Shown in pieces: positions 17,814 through 27,292 of a stretch of 64,000 nt of DNA. Origin of the DNA: Sinomicrobium soli (lineage in GTDB: Bacteria; Bacteroidota; Bacteroidia; Flavobacteriales; Flavobacteriaceae); assembly GCF_003285545.1 (NCBI RefSeq), contig NZ_QLNV01000010.1, positions 1 through 64,000 on the forward strand. Reading direction: 5' to 3'. Each line of letters opens with the position of its first letter. Within the stretch, counting starts at the first letter, position 1. Under the pieces are notes generated by a model. It had not been told where the DNA came from, ran no database searches, and saw only the letters and a program-made list of their open reading frames with translations. A program made the position numbers and the translations under genes.

Positions 17814-18453
17814 AGAAGGACACCGGATCATCCTCGCTGCTTTTTTTCTTACGGTACTTGTAGTATTGGGAGCAGAGCACCTCATTCCCGTCAAATGGCT
17901 TGGGATCTTATTGCAGACAGCTGCAATTATCACATTTGTACTCATCCTCCAGTTTTTCAGGAACCCGAAGCGGAAAACCCTTCTCAATGAACAGCATATC
18001 ATAGCCCCGGTAGACGGAAAGGTCGTAGTTATAGAAGAGGTGATGGAAAAGGAATATTTTAACGAAAAGCGGCTTCAGGTATCCATTTTCATGTCTCCCG
18101 TGAATGTACATGTTACCCGTTATGCCCTGGGCGGCGAAGTAGTATACAGCAAATATCACCCCGGGAAATATCTCGTGGCATGGCACCCCAAATCATCCGA
18201 AGATAACGAACGTACTTCCGTGGTCGTTAAAAATCCCGTGTGGGGAGAGGTCATGTACAAACAGATTGCCGGCGCACTGGCCAGACGTATTGTAAACTAT
18301 GCAAAACCCGGTGACATTGCCGTACAGGGATCGGATGCCGGCTTTATCAAATTCGGATCCAGGGTGGATCTTCTGTTACCCCCGGATGCCAGCATAAAAG
18401 TCCGGCTCAACCAGCATGTCAAAGGAGGAATAGACATCATAGCCGAGAAATAA
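17803..18453 (+). CDS. psd: Phosphatidylserine decarboxylase, PSD-A type
   Basis: 216 residues, the short form of the family, with two N-terminal membrane helices (about 8-27 and 32-50). The self-cleavage site is the Gly-Ser in IKFGSRVD (Ser at about 186), which yields the pyruvoyl group. Other conserved parts are APVDGKVV (68-75) and FMSPVNVHVTR (96-106). The enzyme turns phosphatidylserine into phosphatidylethanolamine, the main flavobacterial phospholipid. It overlaps cdsA; the acyl-CoA-binding protein gene follows 25 bases later. Confidence 0.93.
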   Translation: MFHKEGHRIILAAFFLTVLVVLGAEHLIPVKWLGILLQTAAIITFVLILQFFRNPKRKTLLNEQHIIAPVDGKVVVIEEVMEKEYFNEKRLQVSIFMSPVNVHVTRYALGGEVVYSKYHPGKYLVAWHPKSSEDNERTSVVVKNPVWGEVMYKQIAGALARRIVNYAKPGDIAVQGSDAGFIKFGSRVDLLLPPDASIKVRLNQHVKGGIDIIAEK

Positions 18454-18478
18454 ACACCCCACTCTATATTTTTCTACA

Positions 18479-18760
18479 ATGATGAACACCAAGGAAATGA
18501 ATGACGACACTCTGGACAAGGCTTTTGAAGATGCCGTTGAGCGCGTCAATAATTACACCGCCCCCTTACCTGCAGATTTTTTGTTGCGCCTTTATGCCTA
18601 TTATAAAATAGCCAACAAAAATTACGACAACCCCGGAAGCAGGAAGCCCCTTATCAATGCCTTTAAGGCCAATGCCCTTTTCCAGGCCAGGAATGTTTCG
18701 GAAAGGGAAGCAAAGGAAAAATATATCGACCTGGTCATGGCCCATTTCAAAAACCTGTAG
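18479..18760 (+). CDS. Acyl-CoA-binding protein
   Basis: 93 residues. The pattern LDKAFEDAVERVN, LRLYAYYKIAN, and AREAKEKYIDLV-like helix (EREAKEKYIDLVMAHF) fits the four-helix ACBP fold, with the conserved Tyr and Lys positions that hold CoA. It would carry long-chain acyl-CoA in the cytosol, which fits its place after cdsA and psd. A Met at residue 2 is an equally possible start. Its TAG stop lies inside a copy of a 28-bp palindromic repeat. Confidence 0.87.
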   Translation: MMNTKEMNDDTLDKAFEDAVERVNNYTAPLPADFLLRLYAYYKIANKNYDNPGSRKPLINAFKANALFQARNVSEREAKEKYIDLVMAHFKNL

Positions 18761-18784
18761 AGGCGCAAAATCCTGCGTCTCCAC
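18757..18784. repeat. 28-bp palindromic repeat, copy 1 (degenerate)
   Basis: Arms GTAGAGGCGCAA and TGCGTCTCCAC around a short centre. It is the least perfect of three full copies in the window (others at 19072-19099 and 40372-40399). It overlaps the stop codon of the ACBP gene. Confidence 0.7.
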
Positions 18785-19023
18785 ATTCCATACATTCATA
18801 CATCTCTATACCTCCTATCTCAGCAACCACCTCCCCACCATCCCCGCTAATTTGTATCCCATGCATCCCCACCCCGATATTATTCTATATTCCACACTTC
18901 CCGATATGCCAATATACCACCTCTACCATATTATTGAAAGGCTACATATAAAATGTAATCCGGCATGAGGTGAGATTCATATACCATTTTATAATCACAT
19001 CACCCACACATCCCGATACCCAC

Positions 19024-19057
19024 AAAAAAAGGCCTCCGGAAAATTCCGGAGGCCTTT
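19024..19057 (-). terminator. Terminator of the OmpA-family gene
   Basis: A 14-bp stem with core arms GGCCTCCGGAA (19031-19041) and TTCCGGAGGCC, two-base loop, and on the minus strand a run of seven T (plus 19024-19030). The T-run orientation assigns it to the minus-strand porin gene. Confidence 0.85.
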
Positions 19058-19071
19058 AATTATTTGTTTTC

Positions 19072-19099
19072 GTAAAGACGCAAGATTTTGCGTCTTTAC
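19072..19099. repeat. 28-bp palindromic repeat, copy 2
   Basis: Perfect arms GTAAAGACGCAA and TTGCGTCTTTAC with centre GATT. It lies 20 bases downstream of the porin stop codon, before the terminator. Confidence 0.75.
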
Positions 19100-19118
19100 A
19101 ACATCGATCATCGATCGA

Positions 19119-20405
19119 TTATTTCAATTTGAAAGTTACTCGTCTTACGATCTGACGGGCGTTTGCAGAGCTCTTATCAACACTGCTGTCTATTCCCATA
19201 CCTTCGTAAGAAAGTCTTGACTCATCCACACCTGAAGCTACGAGGATATCGTAAACTGCTTTCGCCCTTCTTTCAGAGAGTGAAGTATTGTACTGTCCGT
19301 CTCCACCGATCTCATCAGCATACCCGAGAAGTTCTGCCTGAGCTGAAGGGTTCTCGTTCATGTATCTTACCAGATAGTTGATCGCATCGAAAGAATACAC
19401 TGCAGGTTTGCTGCTTCCGAAACCGAAGTAAACATTAACATATCCGTCGCTCAACAGCTTCTTAACAGGATCTCCTCCTTTATCAAGGCCATCCAGGCTT
19501 TCTTTGGAAGCATATCTCATGTCAAGCGCTCCTTCGAGATCGTCCGGTACACCGTTTTCGTTCAGGTCGTTGGCTTTACCATATCGGTCAACAGAAACTC
19601 CTGTAGGCGTATTCGGCTCCTGATCCAGGTAATCCGGCACACCGTCACGATCGGTATCCTGAAGCATTCCTTCGATATCATCTACACGCATGGTCAGGTT
19701 ATCGATGGCTTCGTTCTCCCTGAGATACCAGTCAGCATGCTGCTTGGCTTTTCCGAGGTAGAAAGTAAGACCCAGTGACCCGGTCATCATCATCCCGTTA
19801 AAACCACGTGTTGATGTTTTGTTTGTCCCGTCAAAGGTGTAATCCTGAAGCGCGTGTCCTATACCACTAACATCAGCGGTAAGGGCTACGTGATCTCCCA
19901 GCCTGATCTGCCCGGTAAGACCTGCGATTACGTTGGCCATGGCATCGTTATCATCAGATATGGGTCCCTGGTCAGGGCTCAGTGAAGAATATCCCACACC
20001 GGCATGCCCCAAGAGGTTAAAAGTCTTGGTCCATGTTTCCCAGTTCATGATCCTTCCCAGGTTGGCCACCCCCTGCAAGCTGACCCTGTAATACTTGCTT
20101 TCGAAGTCCATGGAATTCTCATCGCTTTCGAACTTGTCGTACCCGAAATCCAGTTTCAAACCGAATTTTTCGTTAAACATGTAACGGGCTCCGAGGTCGA
20201 GGTGAAGAAAGTCAGGCGTGTTGGTAAAGTATCCACCCGCAATCGGACGAAGGGGCTTGTTGACACCTCCGTTCACCTCAATAGACCACTTGTTAAAGTC
20301 GGCCTGCGGGGCTTCAGCAGGAGCTTCAGCAGTATTCATCTCCTGCGCAGTAATGCCAGTAGCAAATAACCCTACAAACAGTGATGTGTACATTAACTTT
20401 TTCAT
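19119..20405 (-). CDS. OmpA family outer-membrane protein
   Basis: 428 residues from the Met of MKKLMYTSLFVGLFATGITAQ; two Mets just upstream are alternatives. A signal peptide is followed by an N-terminal beta-barrel of about 200 residues. Next comes a linker with calcium-binding-like repeats (DTDRDGVPDYLDQ, DLNENGVPDDLEG). The C-terminal OmpA domain (about 315-425) has the peptidoglycan-binding pattern LLGYADEIGGDGQYNTSLSE followed by RRAKAV. Such proteins anchor the outer membrane to the cell wall. The gene is single and ends in a strong terminator. Confidence 0.92.
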   Translation of the reverse strand: MKKLMYTSLFVGLFATGITAQEMNTAEAPAEAPQADFNKWSIEVNGGVNKPLRPIAGGYFTNTPDFLHLDLGARYMFNEKFGLKLDFGYDKFESDENSMDFESKYYRVSLQGVANLGRIMNWETWTKTFNLLGHAGVGYSSLSPDQGPISDDNDAMANVIAGLTGQIRLGDHVALTADVSGIGHALQDYTFDGTNKTSTRGFNGMMMTGSLGLTFYLGKAKQHADWYLRENEAIDNLTMRVDDIEGMLQDTDRDGVPDYLDQEPNTPTGVSVDRYGKANDLNENGVPDDLEGALDMRYASKESLDGLDKGGDPVKKLLSDGYVNVYFGFGSSKPAVYSFDAINYLVRYMNENPSAQAELLGYADEIGGDGQYNTSLSERRAKAVYDILVASGVDESRLSYEGMGIDSSVDKSSANARQIVRRVTFKLK

Positions 20406-20673
20406 AATCATAATCAAGTGTTTAGTAATAAATTTCTTAAATGATTGTTTCCTAAAATATACAAATGCTAATGCGAATGTAATACAGTTTTCTCTAAATT
20501 TAATAACTTTTTTAATCTTTTTTTGGCATATTGCCCCCTAAATATAGGGGTTTTTCCTAAGAAAAACAAAATAAAAAACTAATAATCAGCATATTAATCA
20601 CCACGCCACGACTATACCGGCCTTATGCGGAAAACTCATATACCGCGAATAAAAAAGAAAGAAAAATCTTATT

Positions 20674-23310
20674 TTATTGTAAATTAGCGAGGCTCTCCTT
20701 TATGGTGGCTATTTTGGCCAGGGCATCCGCCTCCTTCTGTTTTTCCATGGCCACCACCTTTTCGGGCGCATTATTGACAAACCGTTCATTGGCCAGTTTA
20801 CCCCTGACCGATTTGAGGAAACCTTCTACATAAACCAGCTCTTCCTCGAGTTTTTCCATCTCCGCTTCCACATCTACAGCGCTGTTTACCGGAATAAAAT
20901 ATTCACTGGCCCCGACCCTGAACGATACACTTCCCGTACTCTTTTCAGGTGCCTTCCCTATTGCGGAAACATTCCCGAGCTTGCGGACCACTTCTGCCAG
21001 TTTACCGTCAAAATCATGTTGTGTACCCACGGTATACAGTTCCAGGGACTCCTTAAACGGTATGTTTTTTTCCTTTCGCACCGTCCGTATTCCGGAGATT
21101 ACTTCAGTAGTTAAAGAAAATCCGTCCAGCAGTTCCGTATCGACGTCCTGCCCTTCCGGCCATCGGGCAACGACCAGGGCCTCCTCCGCACTGCGCTTTT
21201 CCATATGCTGCCATATTTCTTCGGTCAGGAATGGCATAAAGGGATGTAATATCCTGAGGTTATCCTCAAAGATCCGGATAACTTTATCATAAGTCTCCTT
21301 ACCGACCGGCCGGCCGTATACCGGCTTTACCATTTCGAGGAACCAGGAACAGAAATCATCCCACACCAGTTTATAAGTGGCCATCAGGGCATCCGATATC
21401 CTGTATTTGCCGTAGTGATCCTCTATTTCGGCAAGGGTCTGACTGAATTTCGACCTGTACCATTTTACAGCGATTTCGGACACTTCGGTCTGCGCTTCGG
21501 TCTCCGACACCTCCCATCCCTTTACCAGCCTGAAGGCATTCCATATCTTGTTGGCAAAACCTTTCCCCTGCTGGCACAGCGCTTCATCAAAAAGAAGGTC
21601 GTTCCCGGCAGCCGCACTCAATAGCAGCCCCACCCGGACCCCATCGGCCCCGTAATCGGAAATAAGTTTCAGGGCATCCGGCGAGTTTCCAAGCGACTTC
21701 GACATCTTGCGTCGCTGGCTGTCCCGTACAAGCCCGGTGAGATATACATTGGTAAAGGGTTTTTCACCGCGGTATTCATAGCCCGACATGATCATCCGCG
21801 CCACCCAGAAAAACAGGATATCCGGACCAGTCACCAGGTCGTTGGTCGGGTAGTAATATTTTATCTCTTCATTATCAGGCTCCAATATCCCTCCAAACAC
21901 ACTGATAGGCCAGAGCCAGGAAGAAAACCAGGTGTCGAGCACATCGGGGTCCTGCCTGAGCTCCGAAGCGGCAAGCGCTTTATTTCCCGTTTTTTCCCTG
22001 GCGAGAGACAATGCTTCTTCTGCCGATTCGGCTACGACAAAATCCTCTTTTCCCTCCCCGTAATAATAGGCCGGAACCTGTTGCCCCCACCACAACTGCC
22101 TCGAAATATTCCAGTCGCGGATATGCTCCATCCAGTGCCGGTACGTATTTTCGAATTTTTTCGGGAACAGCCGGATCTCCTCATCTTCCAGTACCGCTTT
22201 AAGGGCCGGTTTGGCCAGTGCTTCCATTTTGAGAAACCACTGGTCGGAAAGGCGGGGTTCTATAACCGCTTTGGTCCTTTCGGAAGTTCCCACTTTATTC
22301 AGGTGTTTTTCGGTTTTCAGAAGATACCCTTTCTCCTCCAGTTCCCCGGCGATCTCTTTGCGGACCACAAAACGGTCTTTTCCTTCATAGTGTAAGCCGT
22401 GGGCATTCAAAGTCCCGTCTTCATTAAGAATATCGACAACTTCCAGACCGTGGGTATCCCCGAGATTCTTATCGTTCACATCATGCGCAGGAGTCACCTT
22501 CAGGCATCCCGTCCCGAATTCCATGTCCACATATTCGTCAAATATTATGGGCACCACCCGGTTACAGACGGGCACCACGGCCTTTTTGCCTTTCAGATGA
22601 CGATACCGTTCGTCATTCGGGTTAATACAGATCGCCGTATCCCCAAGAATGGTCTCCGGACGGGTGGTCGCGATCACTATTTTTTCATCCTCTCCCTCTA
22701 TCGGATAGGAGATATAATACAAAAGCCCCTGTCGTTCCTCGTGTATAACCTCTTCATCAGACAATGTGGTCCTGGCCTCCGGGTCCCAGTTCACCATTCT
22801 GTACCCCCTGTAAATCAACCCTTTATTATACAGATCGACAAAAACCCTGATCACAGAGGCCGACATATCGTCATCCATCGTAAACTTCGTCCTGCCCCAG
22901 TCGCAAGAGGCGCCCAGTTTTTTGAGCTGTTCCAGGATAATCCCCCCGTGTTCCCTGGTCCAGTCCCATGCGTGTTCCAGAAAGTCCTCACGGGAAAGAT
23001 CATTCTTTCCTATTCCTTTCTCTTTCAGCCTGGCCACTACTTTGGCCTCTGTAGCAATAGAAGCGTGATCCGTACCCGGTATCCAGCACGCATTATATCC
23101 CTTCAAACGGGCCCGGCGTATCAGAACATCCTGTATGGTATTATTCAGCATATGCCCCATATGCAGCACCCCGGTGACATTGGGCGGGGGTATAACGATC
23201 GTATAGGGCTTCCGATGGTCCGGTTCGGAATGAAAATAACCGTTTTCCAGCCAGTAGGCATACCACTTCTCCTCTATCCTGGAAGCTTCATATTTTGATG
23301 GAATATTCAT
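20674..23310 (-). CDS. valS: Valine--tRNA ligase
   Basis: 878 residues, full length for bacterial ValRS. The class I signatures are present: HIGH-type motif as HMGH in [13 protein letters not shown] (about 42-54) and KMSKS in [11 protein letters not shown] (about 535). The editing domain includes [13 protein letters not shown], and the C-terminal coiled coil (about 810-878) is present. It charges tRNA-Val in the cytosol. The gene has its own promoter (-7 TACTTTTG) and diverges from the DUF1573 gene, a pairing common in flavobacteria. Confidence 0.97.
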   Translation of the reverse strand: MNIPSKYEASRIEEKWYAYWLENGYFHSEPDHRKPYTIVIPPPNVTGVLHMGHMLNNTIQDVLIRRARLKGYNACWIPGTDHASIATEAKVVARLKEKGIGKNDLSREDFLEHAWDWTREHGGIILEQLKKLGASCDWGRTKFTMDDDMSASVIRVFVDLYNKGLIYRGYRMVNWDPEARTTLSDEEVIHEERQGLLYYISYPIEGEDEKIVIATTRPETILGDTAICINPNDERYRHLKGKKAVVPVCNRVVPIIFDEYVDMEFGTGCLKVTPAHDVNDKNLGDTHGLEVVDILNEDGTLNAHGLHYEGKDRFVVRKEIAGELEEKGYLLKTEKHLNKVGTSERTKAVIEPRLSDQWFLKMEALAKPALKAVLEDEEIRLFPKKFENTYRHWMEHIRDWNISRQLWWGQQVPAYYYGEGKEDFVVAESAEEALSLAREKTGNKALAASELRQDPDVLDTWFSSWLWPISVFGGILEPDNEEIKYYYPTNDLVTGPDILFFWVARMIMSGYEYRGEKPFTNVYLTGLVRDSQRRKMSKSLGNSPDALKLISDYGADGVRVGLLLSAAAGNDLLFDEALCQQGKGFANKIWNAFRLVKGWEVSETEAQTEVSEIAVKWYRSKFSQTLAEIEDHYGKYRISDALMATYKLVWDDFCSWFLEMVKPVYGRPVGKETYDKVIRIFEDNLRILHPFMPFLTEEIWQHMEKRSAEEALVVARWPEGQDVDTELLDGFSLTTEVISGIRTVRKEKNIPFKESLELYTVGTQHDFDGKLAEVVRKLGNVSAIGKAPEKSTGSVSFRVGASEYFIPVNSAVDVEAEMEKLEEELVYVEGFLKSVRGKLANERFVNNAPEKVVAMEKQKEADALAKIATIKESLANLQ

Positions 23311-23340
23311 TGTATGGAACGATTTTTGTCTTTAATGGAG

Positions 23341-23371
23341 CAAAAGTAGTCATATCTGAAAGATTATAAAA
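23341..23371 (-). promoter_or_regulatory. Promoter for valS
   Basis: On the minus strand TTTT (plus 23368-23371), 19 bases, then TACTTTTG (plus 23341-23348). The -7 element is exact; the -33 element departs from TTTG at one base. It lies 30 bases upstream of the valS start. Confidence 0.55.
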
Positions 23372-23567
23372 GCGACATAAACAAAGAAAATAAGGCGTAC
23401 GGCACATCGTATGTTTGCGAATCTCGAAACGGGAAAATAGTCGGGAGTCAGAAGCCAGAAGTCGGGAGTAAATGCACTTCGGACAGCAAACGTACCGAAA
23501 ATAAGACATATAACACATCCCGGGGAGAACCATTTAAATCTCACTTAGCGAGTAAATAGACCATAAT

Positions 23568-23598
23568 TTTGGAAAAGTGGAAAAAGTGGTTAACTTTA
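23568..23598 (+). promoter_or_regulatory. Promoter for the DUF1573 gene
   Basis: TTTG (23568-23571), 19 bases, TAACTTTA (23591-23598): one mismatch to TAnnTTTG. A second exact -7 box, TAATTTTG, overlaps the -33 element at 23564-23571. Confidence 0.5.
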
Positions 23599-23670
23599 GC
23601 CCCATTTTAAACTTGATTAGTTAAGATAATCAGACAGTCTGCCATGCAGGCTGCCACAAATTCAGAACTC

Positions 23671-24054
23671 ATGAAAAAATTAGCAATTTTTCTGTTTATC
23701 AGTGCGTTAACCCTATCCGTACACGCTCAGGAAAAAGTAGCGAAAATCGATTTTAAGGAGGACACCATAGATTACGGTGAAATCGAACAGGGCAGTAACG
23801 GGGTCCGGGTCTTTGAATTTACCAATACGGGAAATGCTCCCCTGGTTATATCCAATGTCACCAGTTCCTGTGGCTGTACTGTTCCCAAATGGACATCAGA
23901 CCCGGTACAACCCGGAGCCAAAGGAAGTATAGAGGTCAAATACGATACCAATAGGGTCGGCCCTATCCGCAAGACCGTAAACGTGACTTCAAATGCAGAA
24001 ACTTCTACCATCGCCCTTAAGATCAAGGGGAAGGTAATCGAAAAGGGCGCATAA
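23671..24054 (+). CDS. DUF1573 domain-containing exported protein
   Basis: 127 residues from the ATG at 23671, which opens a clear signal peptide (MKKLAIFLFISALTLSVHAQ); the ATG 27 bases upstream was rejected. The mature protein is one DUF1573 domain, an Ig-like fold, with the hallmark FEFTNTGNAPLVISNVTSSC and GCT following. Function in Bacteroidota is unknown; the family is exported and abundant. The gene ends before a strong bidirectional terminator. Confidence 0.85.
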   Translation: MKKLAIFLFISALTLSVHAQEKVAKIDFKEDTIDYGEIEQGSNGVRVFEFTNTGNAPLVISNVTSSCGCTVPKWTSDPVQPGAKGSIEVKYDTNRVGPIRKTVNVTSNAETSTIALKIKGKVIEKGA

Positions 24055-24078
24055 TAGCAAACAATCTGCTATAGCACT

Positions 24079-24115
24079 AAAAAAAGCCGGCTTGAAAATT
24101 CAAGCCGGCTTTTTT
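24079..24115. terminator. Bidirectional terminator between DUF1573 gene and PUL
   Basis: A 13-bp stem AAGCCGGCTTGAA / TTCAAGCCGGCTT (24084-24096 and 24099-24111), flanked by seven A on the left and six or more T on the right. It can end transcription from both sides and marks the downstream edge of the minus-strand PUL. Confidence 0.85.
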
Positions 24116-24170
24116 GGTTTCTGACAGAAAAAATACGCCGTAAAGCACGATCTCAGCGTTCAACCGGTTT

Positions 24171-26411
24171 TCACTCCTCCACAAGTTCAAACGTGTGTAC
24201 CAAAGGACAATCGGAATTGGCACCTACAAAGAGTTCGAAAACCCCGGGTTCATGAACAAACTCCAGGTCTTCGTTATAAAATTTCAAGTCGTCTGCAGTA
24301 AGTCTGAATGTGAGTTCCCTGGTCTGTCCCTTCTTCACCGCTACCTTTTCAAAACGCTTGAGTGACCGTACGGGGGGCGTTACGGAAGCTACCTTGTCGC
24401 GAAGGTACAACTGTACGACCTCTTCCCCGTCCCGTTCTCCCATATTGGTCACTTTTACAGTGACTTCCAGGGTATCTGAGGGGGTAATCGTTTTCTTGTC
24501 CGCCGTCGCATTGTAGGAGTACGAGGTATAGCTCAGTCCGTAACCGAAAGGATAAAGCGGGGTATTGGGCGTATACAGGTAGCGTGAAACGTATTTCTGG
24601 TCCGGATCGTCGGGAGGTATGGGCCTTCCCGTATTCTTATGGTTATAGAACAGGGGCAACTGCCCTACCGTTCTCGGAAAACTTACCGTGAGCTTACCGG
24701 AGGGATTATAGTCCCCATACAATACATCCGCCACGGCATGACCTCCCATGGTCCCGGGCCACCAGGCCTCCACAATGGCATCTGCCGTGTCGTTTTCCCA
24801 TTCGAGCGAAAGCGGCCTTCCGTTCATCAGTACCAGCACTACGGGTTTTCCCGTGGCCTTTACGGCAGCTATAAGGGCTTTCTGCTTTCCGGGCAGATTA
24901 ATATCGGTCCGGCTTGCAGCCTCCCCGGTCATTCCTTCCAGTTCGCCCAGGACCATAACCACTACATCCGCCTTACGGGCCGCAGCAACCGCCTCGTCAA
25001 AACCGGAAGTATCGTCTCCCAGCACCTTGCACCCTTCGGCGAACAGCAGATCTTCCTTACCGAAACGCGCTTCAAACGCTTCATAGACACTCACTGCCGT
25101 ACCGTTACGATCGCCGGCAGCGGCCCAGTTTCCTATGATATTCTTTTCATCTTTTACCAATGGTCCTATCAGGGCAACCTTTTTATCTTCGGAGAGCGGC
25201 AAAACAGCATTGTCATTCTTGAGCAGTACCATGGATTTCCGGGCGGCATCTCTTGCCACTTCAAGGTGCTCGTCATTCAGTACCAGTTCTTTCTCCCTGT
25301 CGGCATCGAGGTAGTGATACGGATCGTCAAAAAGTCCGAGCCTGAATTTCATCTCCAGTATACGCCGTACCGCATCGTCCAGGTCCGATTCCTCAACTTT
25401 TCCCTCTTCTATCGACGCCTTGAGGTATTTCATGTAAATACCTCCCTGCATGTCCATGTCCACTCCTGCATTCATGGCTATTTCACCTGCATGCTTCTCA
25501 TCCCTGGCATATCCGTGAGGCACCATTTCGTTGATAGAGGTATAATCGGTGACCACAAAACCATCGAAATCCCATTCTCCCTTGAGAATATCGCGAAGGA
25601 GAAAGCTGTTTCCCGTAGCTGGCACCCCGTTCAGGTCGTTAAAGGAATTCATAAAAGTAGCCACCCCTGCATCCAGGGCCGCCTTGAAAGGGGGCAAATA
25701 GGTGGTACGGAGTTCGTTTTCAGACATATCTACGGTATTGTAGTCCCTTCCGGCCATGGCCGCCCCGTATGCGGCATAGTGTTTGGCACAGGCCAGAATG
25801 GTATTGCTGGCCGAAAGGTCGTCGCCCTGGAACCCCTTTACCCGGGCTACGGCGATAAGTGACCCCAGGTAGGTATCCTCTCCCGCCCCTTCGGCTATAC
25901 GCCCCCAACGGGCATCACGCGCCACATCGACCATGGGAGCGAAGGTCCAGTTGATCCCTTCTGCAGATGCTTCCACAGCTGCTATCCGCGCTGTTTTTTC
26001 CATAAGATCCAGGTCCCAGCTGGCCGATTCTCCAAGGGGAATAGGGAAAATGGTACGGTGCCCGTGAATGACGTCATAACCGAACATCAAGGGTATTCCC
26101 AACCGGGTCTCCTCCACGGCTATCCGTTGCAGTTCCCTGTTGTACTCCGTAGTAAAAGCATTGAATACGGCCCCTACATTCCCGTTTTTCAGATAGGTTT
26201 TATAATTAGGGTCCATGGAAGGTCCGGTAACGTCCCAGCCACTGGTAAACAATACGGTCTGCCCGATCTTTTCTTCGAGGGTCATAAGCCCCAGAACGGA
26301 ATCAGCCTTCCGGGTATATACACTGTCCTTTTCACGATCCGGTTGCACCGGACCATCCGAACAGGAGCTCAGGGCCGACACCAGCAGTAAAAATATCGAA
26401 ATTCTTTTCAT
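24171..26411 (-). CDS. GH3 beta-glucosidase, lipoprotein (BglX-like)
   Basis: 746 residues from the ATG at 26411, where MKRISIFLLLVSALSSC forms a lipoprotein signal; the longer frame was rejected. GH3 N domain: PMVDVARDARWGRIAEGAGED and the nucleophile region FVVTDYTSINEM (Asp at about 288). The C domain and a terminal fibronectin-III-like domain (VTVKVTNMGERDGEEVVQLY) follow, as in BglX. Enzymes of this type release glucose from the non-reducing end of beta-glucosides. In this locus the expected substrates are sophorose and short beta-1,2-gluco-oligosaccharides; that is inference from the GH144 neighbours. It is the last gene of the PUL, two bases after the esterase stop. Confidence 0.9.
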   Translation of the reverse strand: MKRISIFLLLVSALSSCSDGPVQPDREKDSVYTRKADSVLGLMTLEEKIGQTVLFTSGWDVTGPSMDPNYKTYLKNGNVGAVFNAFTTEYNRELQRIAVEETRLGIPLMFGYDVIHGHRTIFPIPLGESASWDLDLMEKTARIAAVEASAEGINWTFAPMVDVARDARWGRIAEGAGEDTYLGSLIAVARVKGFQGDDLSASNTILACAKHYAAYGAAMAGRDYNTVDMSENELRTTYLPPFKAALDAGVATFMNSFNDLNGVPATGNSFLLRDILKGEWDFDGFVVTDYTSINEMVPHGYARDEKHAGEIAMNAGVDMDMQGGIYMKYLKASIEEGKVEESDLDDAVRRILEMKFRLGLFDDPYHYLDADREKELVLNDEHLEVARDAARKSMVLLKNDNAVLPLSEDKKVALIGPLVKDEKNIIGNWAAAGDRNGTAVSVYEAFEARFGKEDLLFAEGCKVLGDDTSGFDEAVAAARKADVVVMVLGELEGMTGEAASRTDINLPGKQKALIAAVKATGKPVVLVLMNGRPLSLEWENDTADAIVEAWWPGTMGGHAVADVLYGDYNPSGKLTVSFPRTVGQLPLFYNHKNTGRPIPPDDPDQKYVSRYLYTPNTPLYPFGYGLSYTSYSYNATADKKTITPSDTLEVTVKVTNMGERDGEEVVQLYLRDKVASVTPPVRSLKRFEKVAVKKGQTRELTFRLTADDLKFYNEDLEFVHEPGVFELFVGANSDCPLVHTFELVEE

Positions 26412-26413
26412 AG

Positions 26414-27220
26414 CTATTTTATATTTCTGATTTCCATAGTTTTGGAGAACAACCAGGGCAGCAGTTCCGGCTCGGCAAATGCCGGGTCCCAACTGTTGTG
26501 ATTGGCATTTTCATACAAGGTAAACCGGGGAGTGCCACCTTCCTTCAGCAACCTTTCCACCATCCTTACCGAAAATACCGGGTCTACGACATTATCCCTG
26601 GCCCCGTGAAATATCCAGAGCGGCACCTGTGTGGCGTATTCCTTTACCGACGCGGGTTTACCTCCCCCACAGACAGGAACCGCTGCCGCAAACATCCCGG
26701 GTTTCCGGTACAGGAGCTCAAAGGTCCCCATTCCCCCCATCGACAGTCCCATAACATATACCTGGTCCTGCTTTACATAGGGCGCTTCCGTTATACTATC
26801 CATCATCCGCATCACCAGCCCGAGTGCCCTGGTGGGTTTTCGCCCGTAACGGAACCTGATCTTCAACGGGGTCTTGTCCCTGTTTATCCGGGCATTGGCC
26901 CAGTAATCGTCTTTCGGGCACTGCGGAAAAATGACGATGGCCGGAAAACGTTTCCGCACGGAATCCTGTACAAACAGTTTACTGCCGTGGGTCAGCTGGG
27001 TGTTATTATCGTTTCCCCTTTCCCCCGCTCCGTGCATAAAAAGCACCACCGGATATTCCCTGCTTTCCGAAAAGTCTTCCGGGTACAGTACGCGATATAA
27101 AAGGGTGTCGCTCCCGGAAACAAATTCCCTTTGCTGATACAGGCTGTGATCCTGCGCAGAGGAAAGTGCCGTGTATAACACCAGGCATAAAAGAGATAAA
27201 ACCGTTCGTATATTCATCAT
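26414..27220 (-). CDS. Secreted alpha/beta-hydrolase (esterase / prolyl-oligopeptidase-like)
   Basis: 268 residues from the Met-Met at 27220; the upstream extension lacks a signal peptide and runs into the sulfatase gene. A signal peptide ends near LSSAQ. The alpha/beta-hydrolase fold is shown by VVLFMHGAGERGND (oxyanion loop), the nucleophile elbow GLSMGGMGTF (Ser at about 160), WIFHGARDNVVDP (acid) and NANHNSWD (His). Relatives in PULs remove ester groups from glycans. The substrate here is unknown; deacylation of a substituted glucan is my inference. It lies 72 bases after the sulfatase and two bases before the GH3 gene. Confidence 0.8.
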   Translation of the reverse strand: MMNIRTVLSLLCLVLYTALSSAQDHSLYQQREFVSGSDTLLYRVLYPEDFSESREYPVVLFMHGAGERGNDNNTQLTHGSKLFVQDSVRKRFPAIVIFPQCPKDDYWANARINRDKTPLKIRFRYGRKPTRALGLVMRMMDSITEAPYVKQDQVYVMGLSMGGMGTFELLYRKPGMFAAAVPVCGGGKPASVKEYATQVPLWIFHGARDNVVDPVFSVRMVERLLKEGGTPRFTLYENANHNSWDPAFAEPELLPWLFSKTMEIRNIK

Positions 27221-27292
27221 TGTATCTTTGTTTTTAAACCCGCCGGCAACTGCGGATATCTTTTTCTTCCCGTATCCCGTACGGTACGGCAC

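Larger units (their letters stand above)
18761..19118. other. Convergent intergenic region with repeats and terminator
   Basis: Between the ACBP gene (plus) and the OmpA-family gene (minus). It contains two copies of the 28-bp palindrome and a strong hairpin terminator. The stretch 18785-19020 is AT-rich with low-complexity CATCC/ATACC runs and no ORF I can support. Confidence 0.6.
23311..23670. other. Divergent intergenic region, valS / DUF1573
   Basis: Holds the two divergent promoters. Between them are a near-tandem repeat of AGTCGGGAGT/CAGAAGCC units (23439-23470) and a 17-bp motif CTCACTTAGCGAGTAAA (23540-23556) that recurs with two changes at 61987-62003. No gene is seen. Confidence 0.5.

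Noticed and set aside
20535-20555. CCCCTA/TAGGGG hairpin followed by TTTTT upstream of the OmpA gene
   Set aside because: Stem of only six pairs and T-run on the plus strand, where no plus-strand gene ends; not called a terminator.
22399-23298. 299-codon open frame on the plus strand
   Set aside because: Antisense shadow of valS.
24639-25862. 407-codon open frame on the plus strand
   Set aside because: Antisense shadow of the GH3 gene.
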